Source: Flavihumibacter stibioxidans (lineage in GTDB: Bacteria > Bacteroidota > Bacteroidia > Chitinophagales > Chitinophagaceae). From it: a DNA stretch of 64,000 bases. Made by a program: the position numbers and the translations under genes. Under the pieces are notes generated by a model, which was not told the DNA's origin, did not search any database, and saw nothing but the letters and a program-made list of their open reading frames with translations. Shown here piece after piece: positions 35,414 to 42,820 of the stretch (positions within the stretch are counted from its first letter, which is position 1; each line of letters starts with the position of its first letter). The DNA lies in the NCBI RefSeq assembly GCF_014332695.1, contig NZ_MBUA01000027.1, positions 62,001-126,000 on the forward strand. The letters are read 5' to 3'.

Positions 35414-36211
35414 TCAGAGGACCTGGAGGGCGATTTTCCAGCCTTCAGCTGTATGGACCCAAACGCGAAGATAGTTGGATGTCTTCGCGTTTGTTTTCGT
35501 GTACCCATATACGTAAATCATATCCTTTTGGGGTGAAATGGCACCCGATACCAGGGTGAATACACAATCTGCCGGAATCAGCGGGAGGGCTTTTTCAATG
35601 GCTTCCCTGCCATGGTATGGCTGGTGCTGGTCTATATTGAACCAGCTGTCATTTGCCAGGCAGGGTTGAAATGCTTTGCTGCCCTGAGTCTTGTAAGCAT
35701 CCAGGAATTGTATTTCAGGAGTCTGCCAGTCCTGAAGTTGGTGATCCGGAAGGAGTACCTGCCTGAAGGTTCCTATCCCTTCCATATTAAAAAGGGAGGG
35801 ATGGTAATGGATACCGATATCGAGGATCACTTTCCATTGTCCATCTGCCTGTTTCTTCCAGATGGATGAAAACTGGCCTGCAGAAAAGGCCGTATCCGCC
35901 GGCGTTTTTTTCAGTTCAAAAGGTCCTGTGGTGAATCCGTAACTACCACTGTTATCCGTACCTGAAAAAACAGGTTTCCAGTAGAGCCGTATGGTATTTT
36001 CCTTGCTGTTCAACATCTGTTTCCGGCCGTTAAATATTTCACCCTTGTCAAAAACCACCGCGCTGGAATCCAGGTATTCCAGGAATGCCGCACGGATAGT
36101 ATGCTGCAGTGCATGGGCGGCAAAGGCATTCTCGGCATCACTGACAGATGTCTGGGCCTGCATCCGGAAAGAACTGCAGGCTAGCAGGATCAGGGAATAA
36201 ATGATTTTCAT
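35414..36211 (-). CDS. Exported protein with two NTF2-like (SnoaL/DUF4440) domains
   Basis: A 265-residue protein with signal peptide IIYSLILLACSSFRMQAQ. The first part (about residues 25-135: VSDAENAFAAHALQHTIRAAFLEYL, GEIFNGRKQML, WKKQADGQWKVILDIGIHY) is an NTF2-like fold with the typical final strand. The second (about residues 155-265: FLDAYKTQGSKAFQPCLANDSWFN, ending YLRVWVHTAEGWKIALQVL) is another copy. Such folds bind small hydrophobic ligands or act as hydrolases/isomerases; nothing here decides which. The frame extends to 36253, but the ATG at 36211 begins the signal peptide. It converges with the macroglobulin gene over 12 bases. Confidence 0.78.
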   Translation of the reverse strand: MKIIYSLILLACSSFRMQAQTSVSDAENAFAAHALQHTIRAAFLEYLDSSAVVFDKGEIFNGRKQMLNSKENTIRLYWKPVFSGTDNSGSYGFTTGPFELKKTPADTAFSAGQFSSIWKKQADGQWKVILDIGIHYHPSLFNMEGIGTFRQVLLPDHQLQDWQTPEIQFLDAYKTQGSKAFQPCLANDSWFNIDQHQPYHGREAIEKALPLIPADCVFTLVSGAISPQKDMIYVYGYTKTNAKTSNYLRVWVHTAEGWKIALQVL

Positions 36212-36217
36212 GCACAC

Positions 36218-36246
36218 TAAAATTAGTAAAGGCCGGGCAGGAGCAA
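36218..36246 (-). promoter_or_regulatory. Candidate promoter of NTF2-like gene
   Basis: On the minus strand TTG (36246-36244) is followed after 18 bases by TAATTTTA (36225-36218), seven of eight positions of TAnnTTTG counting the free bases. The box lies six bases from the ATG at 36211, so the leader would be very short. Confidence 0.35.
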
Positions 36247-36264
36247 CTGCCATTCATGTAATCA

Positions 36265-37386
36265 TTGCCCGCAGGAGATTATTTTTACAAAAAATCATTT
36301 GCCTTGCTTAACCATCCATCCCACATTATTGCAGAAGAGCAGACCGAAATTATCCGGCAATTTGCACCTGCTGCGGAAAAAGCAGGCAGGCTGGCGCCGG
36401 AGCAACTCAGGATTGTGTACACCAATAACTGGTTTAATCTTTTTGTACCAGTCCGTTTTGGGGGAATGGGACTGTCCCTGCCCGATGCACTGAAACTGGA
36501 AGAGGCGATTGCCTGGGCGGATGGGAGCCTTGGCTGGACGGTTACCCTTTGCAGTGGGGCTAATTGGTTCATTGGATTTCTGCCGGATGAAACCAGGGGT
36601 CAATTCTTTTCCGGGAAGCAGGTATGCCTTGCCGGATCGGGACAAGCAACAGGTGTGGCAACAAGAATTCCAGGTGGATTTGAGGTGACCGGTAACTGGA
36701 AATTTGCTACCGGTTCTACCCATGCAACTGCGTTTACAGCTAACTGTTATATTGAACGGGATGGCCTTGGAGAGATGGATGAAGAAGGTCAGCCGGTCAT
36801 TCGCAGTTTTATCTTCCTGCCGGAGGAAGTGCAGGTTGTAAGGAGCTGGAATACAATAGGGATGGTCGCTACGGCCAGCCATGGATTTATGGTAAATAGC
36901 CTTGAAGTGCCATCAAACCGGAGCTTCTGCATCAGCAGTGCTACTGCGGTGCTGAAGGATCCCATCTATCAATATCCTTTCCTTCAATTGGCAGAAACTA
37001 CCCTAATCGTAAACTTATCTGGTATGGTGCTGCGTTTCCTTGAACTCGGTGCAGCTATGCTCGGGCCATCCTCAACGGCCTTTGAACAGAATGCACTTCA
37101 ACTGGCTGAGTTCCAGCAAAAACGGGAATCTTTCTTTCTTGCTGTGGAGGAATCATGGATCCGCAGCCAGGACAGCCAGGATGCAATGGTACTGGCCCCG
37201 CAGGATCACCTAATGGCTGTCAGCAGTGCTGCCAGAATGCTTTTTGATCAAGCCATGGGAGCGGTAGATTCCTGTTATCTTCTGTATGGTTTGGGCGCTG
37301 CCGATCCTGCTACTGAAATCAACCGGGTTTGGCGTAATATTCATACCGCCTCCCAGCACAAGTTGTTCCGATGGGCAGATACATGA
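36265..37386 (+). CDS. Acyl-CoA dehydrogenase-like flavoprotein
   Basis: A 373-residue protein with the layout of acyl-CoA dehydrogenases and related FMN/FAD monooxygenases. The N-terminal helices end with LFVPVRFGGMGLSLPDALKLEEAIA. The middle beta-domain has LAGSGQATGVATRIPGGFEVTGNWKFATGS (in pieces), the flavin-binding surface. The C-terminal helical domain ends with LYGLGAADPATEINRVWRNIHTASQHKL, whose RxxRNIHTASQH is typical of the hydroxylase-like branch (HpaB/DszC/PigA-like). Whether it dehydrogenates or hydroxylates is not decidable here. The start is uncertain: the frame opens with TTG at 36265 and no ATG is near. It stands between a minus-strand gene and a cytochrome lipoprotein gene 121 bases later. 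Confidence 0.78.
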   Translation: MPAGDYFYKKSFALLNHPSHIIAEEQTEIIRQFAPAAEKAGRLAPEQLRIVYTNNWFNLFVPVRFGGMGLSLPDALKLEEAIAWADGSLGWTVTLCSGANWFIGFLPDETRGQFFSGKQVCLAGSGQATGVATRIPGGFEVTGNWKFATGSTHATAFTANCYIERDGLGEMDEEGQPVIRSFIFLPEEVQVVRSWNTIGMVATASHGFMVNSLEVPSNRSFCISSATAVLKDPIYQYPFLQLAETTLIVNLSGMVLRFLELGAAMLGPSSTAFEQNALQLAEFQQKRESFFLAVEESWIRSQDSQDAMVLAPQDHLMAVSSAARMLFDQAMGAVDSCYLLYGLGAADPATEINRVWRNIHTASQHKLFRWADT

Positions 37387-37507
37387 TCTCCTGCACAAGC
37401 TCACAGTTCATGTTGGTTTTTCCCCCTTTCATACCAATGCAGCTTGACCTTGGGTCACCGGTGGCATAAATTGCCTCTGAATTGTTCAATGTTTAAACCT
37501 TATTCAA

Positions 37508-38104
37508 ATGAAGAAGATTATTGCAGGCATCACTGCCATCGCGGCCATTGCCGCTTTCACCATCGCCGGTTGTAAGAACTCCACGGCGAAAGTAACTGAC
37601 ATAAAGGTGGATACCAGCCAGGCCACGCTGATTAAAAGGGGTGAATATCTGGTGACCACCATGGTTTGCGAGGATTGTCATTCACCCAAGCGAATGGGGC
37701 CCAATGGTCCGGAGATCATCCCGGAACTGCGTTTTTCCGGCCATCCCGCTGAAGCTCCGCTTCCCGCTTTCGACAGCAATGAAGTGAAAAACGGATGGGT
37801 ATTATTCAGTCCCGACCTGACTGCCGCAATTGGTCCCTGGGGCGCATCCTATGCGGGAAACCTTACCAGTGACGGATCGGGTATTGGTAACTGGACCTTT
37901 CAGCAATTTAAAACAGCCCTTACAAAAGGCAAGTTGAAGGGACTGGAAACCAACCGGAATATCCTTCCTCCGATGCCCTGGCAAAATTTTGCCAAACTGC
38001 CCGAAGAAGACATGAAAGCCATTTTTACTTTCCTGAAATCAACCAGGCCTGTGAGCAATATTGTTCCCGCTCCCAAAACATTTGCAGAATTAGCTAATAA
38101 ATAA
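37508..38104 (+). CDS. c-type cytochrome lipoprotein
   Basis: A 198-residue lipoprotein: the signal IIAGITAIAAIAAFTIAGC places the lipidated Cys near residue 21. A single haem c site, CEDCH, lies about residue 56 in RGEYLVTTMVCEDCHSPK. The distal Met ligand may be in LPPMPWQNFAKLPEEDMKAIFTFLKS, a C-terminal helix typical of class I cytochromes c. The large insert with DLTAAIGPWGASYAGNLTSD resembles the diheme or gluconate-dehydrogenase-subunit type cytochromes, but only one CxxCH is present. It should transfer electrons in the periplasm. It is followed after 27 bases by an NmrA-like gene and is not near the second cytochrome cluster's strand. Confidence 0.82.
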   Translation: MKKIIAGITAIAAIAAFTIAGCKNSTAKVTDIKVDTSQATLIKRGEYLVTTMVCEDCHSPKRMGPNGPEIIPELRFSGHPAEAPLPAFDSNEVKNGWVLFSPDLTAAIGPWGASYAGNLTSDGSGIGNWTFQQFKTALTKGKLKGLETNRNILPPMPWQNFAKLPEEDMKAIFTFLKSTRPVSNIVPAPKTFAELANK

Positions 38105-38131
38105 ACAAGAAAAATTAAACCTTATCAATCC

Positions 38132-39061
38132 ATGAATCAGAAAAAGATTATCCTGGTTACCGGAGCCACCGGGGCGCAGGGAGGAAGTGTGGCAAAGGCC
38201 TTACTGGCGAAAGAAGATTATGCTGTCCGTGTGCTTACAAGAAATGCAGCTTCTGCGGCTGCCCATAACCTGCGGCTCCTGGGCGCAGATGTGGTGGAAG
38301 GCGACCTGGATGACAAACAAAGCCTTGCCCGTGCCATGAAAGATGTCTACGGCGTATTTGGTGTGACCAATTTCTGGGAACATTACCAGCAGGAATATAA
38401 TCAGGGTAAAAACCTGATTGATGCCGTAAAGCAGGCAGGCGTAACACATTTCGTGTACAGTTCCTTACCCAGTTATAAAAAGTTAAGCAATGGCGAGCTG
38501 GAAGTGCCCCATTGTGACCTGAAGGGAGAACTGGAAGAATACACAAAGAGCCTGGGTATACCGTTTACTTTTATTCACATCGCATTTTATTATGAAAATT
38601 TCTTTTCATTCTTTCCATTCAAACTGGCGGAGGATGGTCGTTTCCATTTTGGCTTCCCGCAGGGGTACACCAAACTGGCAATGGTAAGCGTGGAAGACCT
38701 GGGAGGAGTAGTGGCTTCTGTGTTCAATTTCCCGATCGCCTATACAGGCAGAACCGTGGGGGTTGTAGGAGCAGATGAAACCTGCGATCAGTACGCTGCC
38801 ACCCTCACCCGTATACTGGGATATCCTGTACAATATGATTATATCCCCAGGGATATCTATGCCTCATTTGGATTTCCAGGGGCTGAAGAACTGGCAAATA
38901 TGTTTGAAGTACAGCGGCTCTATATCCCCAGCCGGCAACTTGACCTGATAGAAAGCTATGGACTGAACCCTGCCATGCAAAGTTTTGAGCAGTGGGTTAC
39001 AAAAAATAAGGAAAGATTTGTACAGTCTTTTCTCGTGCAGCCGGAACCGGCTGTTGTATAA
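38132..39061 (+). CDS. NmrA-like NAD(P)-binding protein
   Basis: A 309-residue cytosolic protein of the atypical SDR (NmrA/HSCARG) type. The N-terminal ILVTGATGAQGGSVAKALL is the GxxGxxG cofactor loop, followed by VRVLTRN and VEGDLDDKQSLARAM. The later FVYSSLPSYKKL and TFIHIAFYYENFFSFFP are the substrate-pocket segments of this branch. NmrA-like proteins may act as redox sensors that bind NADP without catalysis; some are quinone or isoflavone reductases. Which applies cannot be decided. Its stop codon is the first base pair of a bidirectional terminator. Confidence 0.85.
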   Translation: MNQKKIILVTGATGAQGGSVAKALLAKEDYAVRVLTRNAASAAAHNLRLLGADVVEGDLDDKQSLARAMKDVYGVFGVTNFWEHYQQEYNQGKNLIDAVKQAGVTHFVYSSLPSYKKLSNGELEVPHCDLKGELEEYTKSLGIPFTFIHIAFYYENFFSFFPFKLAEDGRFHFGFPQGYTKLAMVSVEDLGGVVASVFNFPIAYTGRTVGVVGADETCDQYAATLTRILGYPVQYDYIPRDIYASFGFPGAEELANMFEVQRLYIPSRQLDLIESYGLNPAMQSFEQWVTKNKERFVQSFLVQPEPAVV

Positions 39062-39088
39062 AAAAAGGACCGGTATGGTCCTTTTTTT
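39061..39088. terminator. Bidirectional intrinsic terminator
   Basis: AAAAAAGGACC (39061-39071) and GGTCCTTTTTT (39077-39087) form an 11-bp stem with a five-base loop. The A run and T run make it work in both directions, ending the NmrA gene on the plus strand and the DUF5777 gene on the minus strand, whose stop codons both overlap it. Confidence 0.85.
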
Positions 39089-39995
39089 AATGTTCCTTTC
39101 TTGTTTTTTTCAGCTGAAAGACCCGGGACAGATTAAATCCGAACCTGAGTTCCCCTTTTGTCCAGCTGCCGGTGGTTTCACTGATGAAAGCCCGTTCATT
39201 CATGCCGGTTGAATTGGAGAAATGAAGCTGGAATACATGCCCCCCGGTTTCAATATCGAGGCCCACAGAAAGCGGATTTTTGTAGATGTTTTTATCGAGG
39301 CTGTTCACCATATAGAAATAATCCCAGGTAAAAGCCATTCGTTTGGAAAATTTGATCCTGCCTCCCAATCCAACAGCATAGATGTCATTGGACTGGCTCT
39401 CCAATGGAACGATATTATAGTGTACCATGGTGGGTGTTACCTGCAGGGTAATGGCCTCGCTGAATTTCCTGCCGATGATGGACTGGAAATAATAGGCAAG
39501 CCTGGAACTATAATAGTTTTTCCTGGCAGGATCACTCCAGTCGAGCGTATTCATGGTCATTCCTGTAACCAGTGCCACCGTAAACGGAAAACCACCTGTA
39601 CCGGTAGATTGCCTGATCGGGGCGAATTTGATATAACCGTCCAGCTCTTTTTTATAAGTGCTTCTTCCCACCCCCACCATCAGGTTTTGCAGGATGCCAA
39701 AATCGAATCCCATGCGCATACTGGCCTGGTCCAGACCGAAGAAATTATCCAGTCCCTGGTTAAGCTGGCCGAAACGGTGAAGGATCCTGAAATCCATGGT
39801 TCCGGGCGAGAGGAATTCCATGGAATGTCCATTGATCACCCGGGTAGATTTGAAAGCGTTTTTAACGATCTCTTTTTTGGGTTTTTCATCACCAAGGAGT
39901 TTTAGCAGGTCTTCCTCCTGGGCAAACAGGTAATCTGAAGCCAGAAGCAATACAGTTAATTGCAAAGCCGCATATAATGTTTTCATGTTGTTCAT
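39087..39995 (-). CDS. DUF5777 family outer-membrane beta-barrel protein
   Basis: A 302-residue outer-membrane protein. The signal TLYAALQLTVLLLASDYLFAQ is followed by LLKLLGDEKPKKEIVKNAFKSTRVING, the opening of the DUF5777 family, and then by amphipathic strands of a barrel ending in NLSRVFQL. The ATG at 39995 overlaps the YceI stop (TAATG); the one at 39986 is an alternative. It is the last of five tightly packed genes that also encode two cytochromes c, an OB-fold protein and YceI, so it may be the outer-membrane part of an electron-transfer or lipid-binding device. No function is established for DUF5777. Confidence 0.85.
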   Translation of the reverse strand: MNNMKTLYAALQLTVLLLASDYLFAQEEDLLKLLGDEKPKKEIVKNAFKSTRVINGHSMEFLSPGTMDFRILHRFGQLNQGLDNFFGLDQASMRMGFDFGILQNLMVGVGRSTYKKELDGYIKFAPIRQSTGTGGFPFTVALVTGMTMNTLDWSDPARKNYYSSRLAYYFQSIIGRKFSEAITLQVTPTMVHYNIVPLESQSNDIYAVGLGGRIKFSKRMAFTWDYFYMVNSLDKNIYKNPLSVGLDIETGGHVFQLHFSNSTGMNERAFISETTGSWTKGELRFGFNLSRVFQLKKTRKEH

Positions 39996-40555
39996 TATTG
40001 TTTTAGAGGTGCCAACCGGCAATCCACTTTTATACTCGCTGTTTTGGCTACTTTATCTGCCACCAGTTGCGGTATCTCTATTTTATAATCGGCGAGCGAT
40101 ACCTGGAAATCCGCGATGGCATTGATATTTCCATTGCTGACCACCAGTTTTCCGGGGGTTTCCACATCCCGGGTGATTCCATGAATGGTGAGTTTTCCTT
40201 TCACCGTTACATCATAACTGCCATCTTTAGAGAATTTTTCGGCACTGCTTCCTCCAACCTGTCCCTTGAATTCAGCTTTAGGGAACTTGTCGCTTTCCAC
40301 ATAGTTTTCATTAAAATGTTCCTGCATAAGGGCTCTTTCGAACTCGAAACCCTTCATTAACACCGCAAACTGCAAGTTGCCTGTCCGGGTATCCAGCACA
40401 CAGGTTACACTCTTGTGCAGTCCGTCTATGTTTTCAGGCGAGTTTTTGGCCGTTGCATCAAAATTTATCTTTCCCGTTTTGGTGAAATATTTATCCTGTG
40501 CACCTGCTTGGTTTACGGTGGCTGCCAGGGCCAGGAGGGTCATTATTTTTTTCAT
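39995..40555 (-). CDS. YceI family periplasmic lipid-binding protein
   Basis: A 186-residue lipocalin-like protein with the signal MTLLALAATVNQAGAQ. The YceI domain runs from the first mature residues (FTKTGKINFDATAKNSPENIDG) to the end, with FKGQVGG, GKLTIHGITRDVETPGKL and VSLADYKIEIP as conserved strands. Family members bind long isoprenoid or polyprenyl lipids such as ubiquinone-8 in a hydrophobic pocket. In this operon it lies between an OB-fold protein and a barrel, with cytochromes upstream, so a quinone-like or isoprenoid ligand linked to electron transfer is a natural guess. The gap to the upstream gene is only four bases. Confidence 0.92.
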   Translation of the reverse strand: MKKIMTLLALAATVNQAGAQDKYFTKTGKINFDATAKNSPENIDGLHKSVTCVLDTRTGNLQFAVLMKGFEFERALMQEHFNENYVESDKFPKAEFKGQVGGSSAEKFSKDGSYDVTVKGKLTIHGITRDVETPGKLVVSNGNINAIADFQVSLADYKIEIPQLVADKVAKTASIKVDCRLAPLKQ

Positions 40556-40559
40556 TTGT

Positions 40560-41015
40560 TTAATTTTTTTCTATTGTAATACATCTGTTCAGGATAATGT
40601 CTGCACCAAGGCCCATGTCATCGGCCTGGTAACCGGTACAGATACCTTTTACACTGATTCCACTGCCCGTATTAATGGATATATCGGGTGCTTTGAAACT
40701 GCTGTCCATACTGCATCGTATGGCCGAGAGGGATTCCTTTTCATCACTTAGCACGATGGTGGCGAATCCGTCAATATCTGTATCTATTGACCGCAGCAAT
40801 CCTGTTACCAGTAATGTTTTTCCTGTATATTTCGAGTTGGCTCCGGCCTGGTCCAGGTCAAACTGCTTTATCAGTTCTGCGGCACTGACGATATAGTCTT
40901 CCCTGCTGTTCTGAACACTTGCAGGTTTGCGGTTAAACTCCCACAAGCCATACAGTAATCCGACTGTAGCTATTACCATTATAAAAACCAGTATCCGTAT
41001 TGATCTTGTTCGCAT
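40560..41015 (-). CDS. Membrane-anchored OB-fold (tRNA_anti-like) protein
   Basis: A 151-residue protein anchored by one N-terminal helix (ILVFIMVIATVGLLYGLWEF). The rest is periplasmic: a short linker and ISAAEL-like helix VSAAELIKQFDLDQAGANSKY, then a five-stranded OB barrel recognisable from YTGKTLLVTGLLRSIDTD, AIRCSMD and GISVKGICTGYQAD. This pattern is that of the tRNA_anti-like family, whose members have no known nucleic-acid role. Two cysteines are present at the end of the barrel. It sits in the middle of the cytochrome operon; the gap to the next gene upstream is 11 bases. The frame extends to 41057, but the ATG at 41015 fits. Confidence 0.75.
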   Translation of the reverse strand: MRTRSIRILVFIMVIATVGLLYGLWEFNRKPASVQNSREDYIVSAAELIKQFDLDQAGANSKYTGKTLLVTGLLRSIDTDIDGFATIVLSDEKESLSAIRCSMDSSFKAPDISINTGSGISVKGICTGYQADDMGLGADIILNRCITIEKN

Positions 41016-41026
41016 ATATGTTATTA

Positions 41027-41401
41027 TTAGTTGTTGGGAGCTCCTGAATCGACCCATTTTTTTATGGTTGCTATCTGGCAGGTATTCATTTTCGGCATTC
41101 CCTGGGGCATAGGGCTGTAGCCATTCGAATGGGAAATGCTTCCGTAAAGTTTGCCATTCAGGGCAATTGCTTTATCCGCTGTATAGTTACCCATTGAAAT
41201 TCCTCCTGATGGTGAATTGCCGCCATGACAGCTATTGCAATACTGCTGGAACAGGGGTGCGATGTTTTTGGTATAACTGATCGCAGTAAGGGTGTCGCAG
41301 GCTGTACTGCCGGGATATAATAACTCTTCCTTGTCATAATAACAGGAGATCCAGGTAATTGAAACGAGGGTAACCAGCGCCAGAATATTTTTCTTTGTCA
41401 T
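41027..41401 (-). CDS. Small cytochrome c lipoprotein
   Basis: A 124-residue lipoprotein: signal ILALVTLVSITWISC with the lipidated Cys near residue 20. One haem c site, CNSCH, lies about residue 58 in IAPLFQQYCNSCHGG. A probable distal Met is in YSPMPQGMPKM. A further Cys pair (CDTL before, TCQI after) may form a disulfide, since the same positions recur in its paralogue. The tail TCQIATIKKWVDSGAPNN matches the end of the next gene's protein almost word for word, so the two arose by duplication. It is ten bases downstream of that gene. Likely a periplasmic electron carrier. Confidence 0.85.
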   Translation of the reverse strand: MTKKNILALVTLVSITWISCYYDKEELLYPGSTACDTLTAISYTKNIAPLFQQYCNSCHGGNSPSGGISMGNYTADKAIALNGKLYGSISHSNGYSPMPQGMPKMNTCQIATIKKWVDSGAPNN

Positions 41402-41411
41402 GATTCAATTT

Positions 41412-42119
41412 TTAGTCGTTCGGTGTTCCGGCATCAATCCATTTTTTTATCTGCCTGATTTCACAATCCGGCAATTTTGATCCGCCCTGGGGCATTTTGG
41501 TAAATCCCGTTGCCCATGTGACCGATCCATATAGCGTTCCGTTCAGTGCCGATGCTTTAATGCCTGCATAGGTTGACAGGTCGATGCCGCCTCCCAGTGA
41601 ATTGGGATTGTGGCAACCCTGGCATTTGTTCTGTATCAGGGGTTGGATGGCTGTGCTGAATTTGAAGCTGGTGGTATCGCAACGGTCACAGCTGTTGTTT
41701 TTGGCACCCTGGTTGATCCAGGTTTTGATTTTGGCGATCTGCTCTGCCGTCATGGGAGGGGCAGGGGGAGGGGGCATTCTTTCCCCGTCGGTCCGCACGA
41801 TAACTTTATAGAGTGAACTGTTGGTTGCGTTCCCCGCTTTTACCTCCTTCATAATGCCGGCATAGCTGGTAAGGATTACCCCTTCTTCATGAGAGGCTGC
41901 ATCATGACAGCCACTCATGGCACAACTTGATACCAGCATGGGCAGGATATCGTTTACAAAATACACGGAATCACTGCTGCAGGGTTGTCCGCTTACTGGT
42001 ATTGATCCGCCGCCATTGCCACCAGTGTCTGATGGAACCGGGACTTCATGCACACAGGATATGTAGATAAGGGTGATGGACAGCATTATGCCGGCCATAA
42101 GGATTGGTTTCCTTTTCAT
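41412..42119 (-). CDS. Two-domain cytochrome c-type lipoprotein, first site CX4CH
   Basis: A 235-residue lipoprotein (signal ending LTLIYISC; lipidated Cys about residue 22). It has two related cytochrome-like halves. The first carries CAMSGCH, a CX4CH spacing that differs from the normal CX2CH; the second carries CQGCH. Each half has a candidate Met ligand (ERMPPPP and TKMPQGG) and the helix IKTWINQGAKNN or IKKWIDAGTPND. Extra cysteines (CDRCDT, LPDCEI) recur in the small paralogue and may form disulfides. CX4CH sites bind haem in some cytochromes, so both halves may be functional. This is the first gene of the five-gene block and is 49 bases downstream of a small exported protein. Confidence 0.82.
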   Translation of the reverse strand: MKRKPILMAGIMLSITLIYISCVHEVPVPSDTGGNGGGSIPVSGQPCSSDSVYFVNDILPMLVSSCAMSGCHDAASHEEGVILTSYAGIMKEVKAGNATNSSLYKVIVRTDGERMPPPPAPPMTAEQIAKIKTWINQGAKNNSCDRCDTTSFKFSTAIQPLIQNKCQGCHNPNSLGGGIDLSTYAGIKASALNGTLYGSVTWATGFTKMPQGGSKLPDCEIRQIKKWIDAGTPND

Positions 42120-42168
42120 TTGGATGAATTAATGTTTTCCGGGGTTAAGACCCCTGATAAAATAGTAC

Positions 42169-42561
42169 TTACAGATATTGTGTACCTGTTTGACGAGGGG
42201 GTTTGAAAGGCGAGCCCCTGAAGGTGGAACTGTGAATTAGTATGGTTAAGGGCATAGATTTTAACTGGCTCGGCAGTCCGGATGTTTTTTCCGGTATTTT
42301 TTCCGTTTGCGGCAGAACGGCATAGGAATATCCGTGATGGTGTATCTGCATGAAGGGCAGGCTCTGTTCTTCTGAATCATCCGTTTTGATATCGTCCCCT
42401 GCACCGTAATGTAAAGCTATGAATTCCCCAAAGCCAATCCGGCTGACCTGCAGATGATGGTAATAATGAATCAGCAACTGCCGTATCTGGAATACCTGGT
42501 TCAACTCCGTATTGCCAAAGAGGTGTAAGAATATCAGCGATATGACCAGGAGTTTTTTCAT
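42169..42561 (-). CDS. Small exported protein of unknown function
   Basis: A 130-residue protein with a signal sequence (LLVISLIFLHLFGNTEL). The next part, VFQIRQLLIHYYHHLQ followed by GFGEFIALHYGAGDD, resembles a group of small Bacteroidota proteins with a LLIEHYxEH and FxxFLxMHY pattern. The second half is basic and Pro/Ser-rich and includes MQIHHHGYSYAVLPQTEK. Histidine clusters (HYYHH, IHHHG) suggest metal or haem contact, but this is conjecture. It is 49 bases upstream of the first cytochrome gene on the same strand and may lead the operon. Confidence 0.6.
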   Translation of the reverse strand: MKKLLVISLIFLHLFGNTELNQVFQIRQLLIHYYHHLQVSRIGFGEFIALHYGAGDDIKTDDSEEQSLPFMQIHHHGYSYAVLPQTEKIPEKTSGLPSQLKSMPLTILIHSSTFRGSPFKPPRQTGTQYL

Positions 42562-42577
42562 TGGGATGACAGTTCCA

Positions 42578-42639
42578 TGACAAAAAAGGTGCCAGATGAG
42601 GTTTTAGTATGGTAGTTGCCACCATCCTGATTTTTGTCA
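42578..42639. repeat. Inverted repeat in divergent promoter region
   Basis: TGACAAAAA at 42578-42586 and TTTTTGTCA at 42631-42639 form nine-base arms separated by 44 bases, with GGTG/CACC matches further in. It lies between the minus-strand cytochrome cluster and the plus-strand MBL-rhodanese gene. It could be a pair of operator half sites or chance. Confidence 0.25.
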
Positions 42640-42820
42640 CCGGGATACCTGATAAATCTCAGCCGCCTTTGTAACATCAGACACAGATTACCTGACTGGG
42701 GTAGTGGAAATTTGTTTTGTCAACATGTAAAAAGTGTAATATCATACTTGCGAGACGATGTGCCTGATGCGAGGGTAAATTCTATTGTACTGAATTGCTT
42801 AACATAAAAAAAATCAAACC

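Noticed and set aside
39087-42561. Cytochrome cluster as a denitrification or cytochrome oxidase locus
   Set aside because: No copper, haem-copper oxidase, nitrite or nitric-oxide reductase subunit is encoded nearby.
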